Below are positions 6,660 to 14,700 of a stretch of 16,725 nucleotides of DNA, in pieces. How positions within the stretch are numbered: the first letter of the stretch is position 1; every line of letters begins with the position of its first letter. Below the pieces are notes generated by a model. That model saw only the letters and a list, made by a program, of their open reading frames with translations, was not told the DNA's origin and searched no databases. The stretch comes from Oscillospiraceae bacterium (lineage in GTDB: Bacteria > Bacillota > Clostridia > Oscillospirales > Acutalibacteraceae): positions 1-16,725 of the forward strand of contig JAQXLO010000145.1 of the NCBI GenBank assembly GCA_029012165.1. Direction: 5' to 3'. The translations under genes and the position numbers were made by a program.

Positions 6660-7526
6660 TTACACGGTGCGGATATGCAGACCTTCGCCCACAGGGGTGC
6701 AGACGTGGACGTCCCGCAGGAAGGTGCGCAATTCCCCGGCACACTGCTCCGCGGCATCGGCGCTTTGGAAAATGCCGTACACGGTGGGTCCGCTGCCGCT
6801 CATCATGGAGAAAATACTGCCGTGGCGGCGCATGACGGACTTGATGGGGACACGGTCTGCCACCTCGATGAATTGCTCGAAGGTGTTGCACGTCTCCCGG
6901 AACACACGCGCATAGTTTCCCTTGGAAGCGTCGAACAAGATCCGGGTCAAATCGGCATGGGTGACGCTCTCACCCGCATCACACGCCGCATACGCTTCCT
7001 TGGTGGACACGGCGCAGTCGGGCTTGGCGAGCACGAGGGTGACGTTTTCCAAAGCGGGCAGGGGGGCAAGCACATCGCCGATGTTCAGCGCAAGGCGTGT
7101 GCCGCCCGTCAGACAAAAGGGAACGTCGGCGCCGAAGGAAGCACCGATGCGGCAAAGGGCTTCGGCGGAAAGTGCGGTGCCGTGCAAAATGTTCAGCGCC
7201 GCCAGTACCGCTGCACCGTCCGCACTGCCGCCCGCCAGACCGGCGGCGCAGGGAATGCGCTTTTCGATGGTGATGCAGGTGTCTGCACAGTTCAGTCCGG
7301 TCGCTTTTGCAAACGCCGTGACGGCTTTCCACGCAATGTTGCTCTCATCCGTGGGGACGCCGGGACACGCACAGCGGATGCCGCCCTCCCCACGCTCCAC
7401 GGTTACGGTATCGCAAAGGCTCACCGACTGCATGATCATATGCAGGCTGTGGTAGCCGTTGGGCAGTCGCCCGGCGATATCCAAAAGAAGATTGATTTTT
7501 GCAAATGCGTCAACGATCACTTTCAT
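6660..7526 (-). CDS. ispE: 4-diphosphocytidyl-2-C-methyl-D-erythritol kinase
   Basis: IspE phosphorylates CDP-methylerythritol with ATP in the methylerythritol phosphate route to isoprenoid precursors. The 288-residue length is standard. The N-terminal signature AKINLLLDIAGRLPNGYH (9-26) contains the catalytic Lys10. The GHMP glycine-rich ATP loop is PCAAGLAGGSADGAA (92-106). Asp134 in GADVPF is the likely catalytic partner, and the C-terminal GHMP motif MMSGSGPTVYG lies at 241-251. The ATG at 7526 follows the stop of the PHP gene by 12 nt, with AGGA placed 8 nt before it, so the two genes are cotranscribed. No hairpin terminator is visible after the stop; the HAD gene promoter lies in the following gap. 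The pathway implies growth without mevalonate, as in most Clostridia. Confidence 0.95.
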   Translation of the reverse strand: MKVIVDAFAKINLLLDIAGRLPNGYHSLHMIMQSVSLCDTVTVERGEGGIRCACPGVPTDESNIAWKAVTAFAKATGLNCADTCITIEKRIPCAAGLAGGSADGAAVLAALNILHGTALSAEALCRIGASFGADVPFCLTGGTRLALNIGDVLAPLPALENVTLVLAKPDCAVSTKEAYAACDAGESVTHADLTRILFDASKGNYARVFRETCNTFEQFIEVADRVPIKSVMRRHGSIFSMMSGSGPTVYGIFQSADAAEQCAGELRTFLRDVHVCTPVGEGLHIRTV

Positions 7527-7538
7527 GGCGGCTTTCCT

Positions 7539-8360
7539 TTACTCAATGGGGATCTGGACAGGTTCTCTGTTTTGGAAAATGGTCATCTCCCGAAACCCGC
7601 ACCGCACGGCCAGCTCCATACCCTCCTGCACCCCGAAGCCCAGCTTTTCGCCGTAGTGGGAGTCGGAGCCGATGGTGATCCGTTCACCGCCCATGCGGCG
7701 GTACTGGGCGACGATCTCTTCCGGCGGCATGGTGGACTGCAATTTCTGAAATAGACCGGAGGTGTTGATCTCCAGGGCGGTGCCGCTGTGGATCAGTGCA
7801 CGAAGCACCGCTTCGATCTGGGTGCTGTAGTCCCGCAGATCCACCTTGCGCCCGTGCTCGCCGCAGATGTAGCGCAGGGGATAGGTCAGGTGTCCCAAGG
7901 CGTCCACCTTGCCCCACTCGGCCAGAAGACGTTCCTCTTCAAAATATTCGTTCAGAATGTCCCGAATTTCCTCGTCGTCGGTGTTGTCCACGTCGAGGAA
8001 ACAGAAATCCTCCTGCCCACGCAGATTGTGGATGGAGCCGATGACGAAATCATAGTGCAGCGTGTTCAGCAGCTTCTCTGCGGTGGCGGTGTCGTAGGTG
8101 GGCTCTCCCAGCTCTACGCCGACAAAAACCAAAAGCTTGCCTCGGAAAGCGTCCCGTGCCTTGACAATGTCAAAGTAGGAGTTTTTGGCTCGGCGGTCAA
8201 AGTCGTCCTGATAAAAGATGTCTGTTTCGACGTGGTCGGTGAAGGCGACGCCGCGCAGCCCCAAACGTTCGGCGCACTCGCACATGAACATGGTGGAGTG
8301 GTTGCCGTCAAAGGAATTGTCCGTGTGGGTGTGCATATCCAAAATTTTGCGAAAAGCCAT
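7539..8360 (-). CDS. PHP-domain phosphoesterase (HisJ/HisK-like histidinol-phosphatase family)
   Basis: The chosen start is the ATG at 8360 (273 residues). The sequence before it, AAAGCGGTGAT, matches 9 of 11 bases of the extended Shine-Dalgarno. Upstream in-frame starts at 8381 (TTG) and 8378 (ATG) have no such site. The PHP metal ligands are visible: MHTH (His10, His12), TDH (His43), VELG (Glu83), SIH (His111), GHL (His157) and SDSH (Asp233, His235). The family includes L-histidinol phosphate phosphatases. No other histidine gene is nearby, and the partner in the operon is ispE, so the in vivo substrate is open. The protein has no signal peptide and should be cytoplasmic. It is the first gene of a PHP-ispE operon transcribed divergently from the giant dockerin gene. 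Confidence 0.87.
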   Translation of the reverse strand: MAFRKILDMHTHTDNSFDGNHSTMFMCECAERLGLRGVAFTDHVETDIFYQDDFDRRAKNSYFDIVKARDAFRGKLLVFVGVELGEPTYDTATAEKLLNTLHYDFVIGSIHNLRGQEDFCFLDVDNTDDEEIRDILNEYFEEERLLAEWGKVDALGHLTYPLRYICGEHGRKVDLRDYSTQIEAVLRALIHSGTALEINTSGLFQKLQSTMPPEEIVAQYRRMGGERITIGSDSHYGEKLGFGVQEGMELAVRCGFREMTIFQNREPVQIPIE

Positions 8361-8416
8361 AAAAATCACCGCTTTCATCAAATTCGCACGTTCTGCGACA
8401 GGGAAGAACGGTCAAT

Positions 8417-8445
8417 ATTTTAGCACATTTTTTTTGGCGTGACAA
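8417..8445 (-). promoter_or_regulatory. Promoter of the PHP-ispE operon
   Basis: Minus strand: TTGTCA (8445..8440, 5/6), 17-nt spacer, then TAAAAT (8422..8417, 5/6) preceded by TG for an extended -10. The start site would be near 8410, about 50 nt before the ATG at 8360. An A-run of eight sits inside the spacer. Confidence 0.65.
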
Positions 8446-8513
8446 TGCCATTCGAGCATTTTAACGACGGTATAATTTTTTTGTACGATTTTTATAGTTT
8501 TTCCTAAAAATTG

Positions 8514-8543
8514 TTGACACGCTTGTGGAATGTGTGATAGAAT
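8514..8543 (+). promoter_or_regulatory. Promoter of the giant dockerin gene
   Basis: A perfect TTGACA (8514-8519), an 18-nt spacer and TAGAAT (8538-8543, 5/6) with a TG one base upstream form a strong extended -10 promoter. The start site would be near 8550, giving a leader of about 66 nt. It points away from the PHP-ispE promoter 69 nt to the left. Confidence 0.7.
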
Positions 8544-8615
8544 GAGAACGTATAAATGGATTGGTATCTCTATGCCTGTCCAAAAAGCAAAATTGACCAA
8601 GGGAGGAAATTTTGT

Positions 8616-8702
8616 ATGAAGACATTCAAAAGAGTGTCGAGCCTTTTCCTTGCGCTCGTCATGATCGTGACGATGCTCAGCACAGGCTTGACATCGCTGG
8701 CA
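8616..8702 (+). other. Signal peptide of the giant protein
   Basis: Residues 1-29 show a basic start (MKTFKR), a hydrophobic core (LFLALVMIVTML) and a polar stretch ending in SLA, with cleavage likely around residues 29-30. The protein should therefore leave the cell by the Sec route. Confidence 0.85.
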
Positions 8703-11700
8703 GCGATCAGCGTCTCCAAAGACGATGTTTCGGTGTCCATCACAGTGCCTGAACTGATCTACCTCACGCCCGGCGCTACGACGTTCCAGTACTACATCGC
8801 CGGTGCCGCCAACGGGGTCACACCGTCCAATGCGGCGGCATCGGAGGGTGCAATCAGCTTCATGTCGTCCCGGCAGGCGTCCAGCATTTCCGTGGCGTAC
8901 AGCGGTGCAACGGTCAACCTCAACAAGACCAGCGTCACGGACACCAGCTCCCTCGCAGCATCCATTACAGGCGGCAGTGTTTCCTCTTACACTTCCGGTG
9001 TGATCACGTGGACCTTCACCTATGTGATCAACGAGCAGACCTACAAGTCCTATGCGTACACCTATGTCTATGCACCCTTCCTCGGGCAGACAGGTGCGCA
9101 GGGCGGCTTCAAGTACAAGACCTCCATCGGCAACGAGCCGGTCATCGTCGCTTATGCGTTCCTGGTCGGCATCCATTCCACGAAGGGCATCAGCACATCC
9201 TACGAGAGCAAATTTGTCGGTACGGCGGATGACAAGTTCAAGTGCCCGCTGGTTGCCGGCTGGGGCAATGCCAACGTTCCCGAGGGCGATGGCGACGGCT
9301 TCTTCAAGGACTACACCACCTACTTCACCCAGAGCGCCAACGGCGGTGTCTCCGCTGCGGGCGGCCGTACCCGAAACGGCGACAAGAACATATACTACGG
9401 CGATACGAATTCCTACGGTATTCTGAACATTGACTCGAGCCGTTACAGCGGTACCACCCTGAACATGATCCCCAACTTCGGCGCCGGCTGGATGGTGCAG
9501 TACTCCAAGTCCTCCAGCACGACCCACAAACTGGCAAGCTTCGTTTCCGAAGACGGGGCGCTGACCTTTGCGTCCAATGTCAACTACACCAATGAACCCG
9601 GTGATCAGGGCGAAGCGTTTATCGGCTACAAATCCTCCGATACGATTCCCACGACCAACACCGAGTATTCCGTAAAAGCGGATCTGAACATGGAGAGAAG
9701 CAACTCCTCCAGCGTTCATATGCATCTGCGCTTCGGTCTGCACATCAATATTGTCAACAAGGCAACGCTTCGTGCGGCGATCAACGATGCCATCAGCGCC
9801 AACTATCAGGCGTTTGAGTACACCTCCGCCTCCCTGTCTGCGTTCAATACCAAGCTGAAGGCGGCGGCTACCGTGCTCGGCAATCCCACAGCCTCTGCGA
9901 CACAGATCCAGACGGCAGCGGATGAGTTGGCTGCGGCGGAAAGCAGCTTGGTTTTGGCCACCTGCACCGTCACCGTCAACCACAAGCTTCCCGCAGTGGA
10001 CGGCTTTGCCTATACCTACAACGGCACGACCTATACCGCAGCAGGCGGCTACATCACCATCACCGAGTCCAGAAGCTTTGATTCCGGCTCCAACGTCACG
10101 GTTTCCAAGGAAACCTTCAACGGCTTTACCTACAACGGTTCCACGCCCACGGTGGTCAAGAAAAACTGTACCGCCTCCTTTACCCAGGACTTTGTCTATA
10201 CCGCAGTGACCAGCACCATCAACTTTGACTACGGCACGGGTCTGGACAGCTATCTGCTGGATGCGGACACCAAGTCCATCACCGTGACCTACGGCCAGCC
10301 CTACGGCACGTTCCCGTCGCCCAGGATGGACGGCTGGAAATTTAACGGCTGGACGGACGGCGCAGGTGTTGCGGTGTCCGGCACCACGGTTTGCAGAATG
10401 ATCAGCAGCAAGCTGGATTTGAAAGCCAACTGGGCGTGTTACTTCACCGACGGTCACGGTACGGCTGCCGATCCCTTCCGCATTACCACAGTTGCCGATT
10501 TGGATAAGATCGACGACCAGACCGCCTACTGCATCACCACTGACGGCAGCGTCACCAAGGGTAAGTACTACAAGCAGGAAGCGAATATCGTCTACAATCT
10601 GACGAAAACACCTGTTCTGGATTTCTCCGGCAACTACAACGGCGGCGGTTTGGAGATCAACATCCCCACCGGCAAGACCGTTGCGGATTCCACCTATGGC
10701 GGCGTTTTCGGCGCCATTTCCGGTGCGACCATTGCCAACATCAAACTCACGCTGAACGGTAAACTGAACGTCACCGGTACCGGCACGACCTACGCAGGCT
10801 TCATCGGTACAGCGACTTCCTCCACCATCGACAACATTCAGGTCACGACCGGCGCCTCCTCCGAGGTTAAGGCGTCTAAGGCAGGTGTCCTTGCGGCATC
10901 GGTTACCGGCTCCACCGTGACGAACAGCTCCGTCGTTCTGGACGGTGGTGCGCTGAGCGGCGACGCTTTCCTTGGCACCAGTTCCGGCTCCACGCTGCGC
11001 AACACATGGGTGCTTGTCAAGACGGCGCCCACGGGCTTTACCACCAGCAAGGCAAACAACATCATGCGCATCCGTGAAAACGGTACCGCCGATCTCACCT
11101 ATTCCAACGGCAAGTATTCCTTCAATGCAATTCCCGAGACGGGCTGGTCCGTGGAGTACCGCAACGCAAATGACACGCTTGTCACCAGCGGCGGTTCCTA
11201 TAACCCGGATACAACGGTCAACGGCATGAACGTGTATGTCTGCTTCGTCAAGACGGTTGCCTTTGCCGGCGGCGCCAACGGTTCCCTGACCGGCTCCGGC
11301 TCCTATGTGCTGCGCCAGGGACAGACCATTACGGGTCTGACGCCCAATGCGAACGACGGTTACTCCTTCGCCGGCTTCACCAACACCACCGACGGCAAGC
11401 TGTCCGACACCGCACCCTATAGCTTTACCATGGGTACGGTGGCCGGCACCGTGACCGCCAACTTCTCCGTCAATACCTATATGCTCATTTACAGCGCCAA
11501 TGCCGGCTCTGCACAGATCGAAGTGCCCGCAGCGGTTTCCTACAAGGCCACGGATAAGGTCATCATCGCCTCCGCACCGGAAAGAGCGGGCTACACCTTC
11601 CAGAACTGGAACACCAAGACCGATGGCACCGGCTCCAAGTACCTTCCCGCGCAGGAGTACTCTGCGCTGACCACTGAAAACGGTGCAGAAGTCACACTGT

Positions 11701-14700
11701 ACGCCATCTGGACCGCCAACAAGTACACGGTCACCTTCATGACCAACGGCGGCATTGCGGTCAACAAAATGACCGACATTCTCTACGGTACGAACATCAC
11801 CTTCCCCACCACGACCAAAACGGGCTATAAGAATCTGAAGTGGCACATGGATGCAGGCTTTGTCGATGCAGGCTATCTGCCCGGCACCACAAAGCAGGTC
11901 TTCTCCGACATGACATTCTATGCGGAGTGGACGCCCATTACCTACACCATCGTCTTCTCCGCAGAGGGAGCGACCAACGTTCCCGCATCCAAGTCGGTAC
12001 AGTACGACGGCGGTCCCTTCATCATTCCCGAAAGCTATGTTCCCGTCATGGCGGGCTATGAGTTCAAGGGTTGGGATACCGCAGCAGGCGGCAACGGCAC
12101 CAGATACTATCCGCTGGATACTGTCCCCGGCAACCTGACCACCACGGACGGCGGCATTATCACCCTGTATGCCCAGTGGAAAGAGTCCAGCTACACCGTC
12201 ACATGGGATCTGGCAGGCGGTCAGATCAACGGCTCCGAGGAGAATCCGACCAGCGTTGTCACCTTCGGCGGGCTGTACACCCTGCCCACCGGTACGATGA
12301 CCAAGGCAGGCGGCAAGTTTGCCGGCTGGTACACCGAGCCGGAAGGCGGCTCCCGGATTACCGGCAGTACCACTGTTTCCATTACGGCGGACACGTCCTT
12401 CTATGCGCACTGGGATCCCGCAACCTACACCATCGCCTACAACGCCAACGGCGGTAAGGGCGAAATGGGCACTACGGCGGCGGTCTATGGTCAGAGCGTT
12501 ACGCTCGCCGAAAACACCTTCACCAGAGCCGGCTACACTTTCTCCGGCTGGAACACCGAGGCGGGCGGTGCCGGGCTGTCCTTCGGCAACGCCGCATCCG
12601 TCACCAACCTGACCAGCACGGACGGCGCAACCGTGACACTGTACGCACAGTGGACCGGCACCAAGTTCAGTATCGTCTACAACCTGAACGGCGTCTCGGG
12701 CACGCTGCTTGCGACCAGCGTAACCATGGATGGTGCTGCAGTTGCCTTGCGCAACAACACCAAGACCAAGACAGACGGCGGCGATACCTATTCCTTCTAC
12801 GGCTGGGCATACTCCTTGGCAGATGCACAGGCGCTTAAGAAAGTCTATGACAACAAGGGTACTTTCGCTCTCAACGAGGAGATCCTTGACAAGTGCGAGA
12901 TCAACTGGTCCGCATCTACGCCCACCATCACCCTTTATGCAGTTTGGGCACGCAATACCAACGTGACATGGAAGCTTGTGGGCGGTTCTCTGGATGGCAG
13001 CACGAAGGACATCACCACGGTCGTGACCTACGGCAGCAATTATGTCCTGCCCGAGGGCACACCCATCCGCAACCGCTATGAGTTCTCCGGCTGGTTTACT
13101 GCCCTCGAAGGCGGCACACAGATCACCAATGCGACCGTTCAGAACACCACCGAGGACACCACGCTCTATGCACACTGGATACAGATCGGTAATCTGGATT
13201 CCTCCTACACCACCGAGTACTATCTGCAGAATGCGGACGGTACCTATCCTACCGAGGCAACCCATTCTACGCCCTCCACTGCGGAGATTGGCATCCGGGT
13301 CAACGCCATTGTGGCCGATTATCCGGGCTATACCTACGACGAGTCCAACGCAGACAATGTTGCCAGCGGTATCGTTCTGGACAATGAAACCGAGGGCACG
13401 CTGGTTCTCAAACTGTACTACACCATCAATAAATACACTGTTTCCTTCAACGCCAACGGCGGCGAAGGCGAGATGGAACCGCAGATCTTTATCTACGGCA
13501 CAGAGGCTGATTTGAACAGCTGCACATTTACCCGCAAGGGTCACAGTTTCAGAGGCTGGGCCAAGACGGCGGACGGCGCTGTTGCCTACGCCAACGGCGG
13601 TCACTTCACCATCGGCACCGCAAATGTGGAACTGTTTGCCGTTTGGGAAAAGCTGACCTATACCATCACTTTTGATTCCGATGGCGGCACGGCTGTCGCA
13701 TCCATCAGCGCAGCCTACGGCGATGCCATCACGGCTCCCGAAAATCCCACCAAGGTCGGCTACACCTTCCTGCACTGGGTCATCTCCGGCACCGCAGGTA
13801 TCTACACCATTCCCAAAACCATGCCCGATGCCAACATCTCCCTGACGGCAGTGTGGCAGGCTGTGGACTATACCCTTACCTACCACGCCAACGGCGCAGA
13901 CGGCACCATGGATGCCGTGACTTTCCATGTGGGCGACAGAGTGACGCTGGATGCAGTTCAGTTCACCAAGACCGGCTACACCTTCCAGGGCTGGGCACTG
14001 ACCGAAACGGGCGCAGTGAAGTATGTCGGCGGTGCAACGCTCACTGCTGAGGCAGCAGACATCGACCTGTATGCGGTTTGGACAGCCAACAAGTATATCA
14101 TCGAGTTCCGTGGCAACGGTTCGGGCGAGGGTTCCATGGAATCTATGGAATGCACCTACGACCAGACCTACACGCTGCCCGAAAATGAGTTCTCCAAGAC
14201 CGGTGCTTACTTCGCCGGCTGGGCGACCTCCGCCTCCGGCACAGTTGCCTATGAAAACGGCGCAACCGTCAAGAATCTCTCTTCCGCCTCCGGTGCCAAG
14301 ATCATTCTTTATGCCGTATGGACAAACAACATCTACACGGTGACCTTCGACGCCAACGGTGCCACGTCCGGCACGGCGCCCGAAGCACGCAGCACCGTCT
14401 ACGGTCAGACGATCACCCTTCCCTCGGCAGATCTCGCTGTGGAATCCGCTGCAACGCAGGAGAGCCGCACCTTCTTGGGCTGGTACACGCAGGACGGCAC
14501 GGAATACGCCGTGGATGCCTCCTTCACCTGCCCGGCAGGCAACGTGACCTTCTACGCACTGTACAGCGCAAACTACTATGCGCTCAACCTTGTTACCGCC
14601 GCTGTCAAGGGATATCGTGACGCACAGATCCTTCCCGCAAGCGCAAAGAACGATCCCAAGTACGTTGAAGGCGGCGAACTTGCCGTGGAGCTTGGCTCTG

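Noticed and set aside
11472..14570. Recent tandem DNA duplication in the repeat region
   Set aside because: The units share a protein pattern, but their DNA sequences are clearly diverged and lengths vary from 70 to 98 codons, so the array is old.
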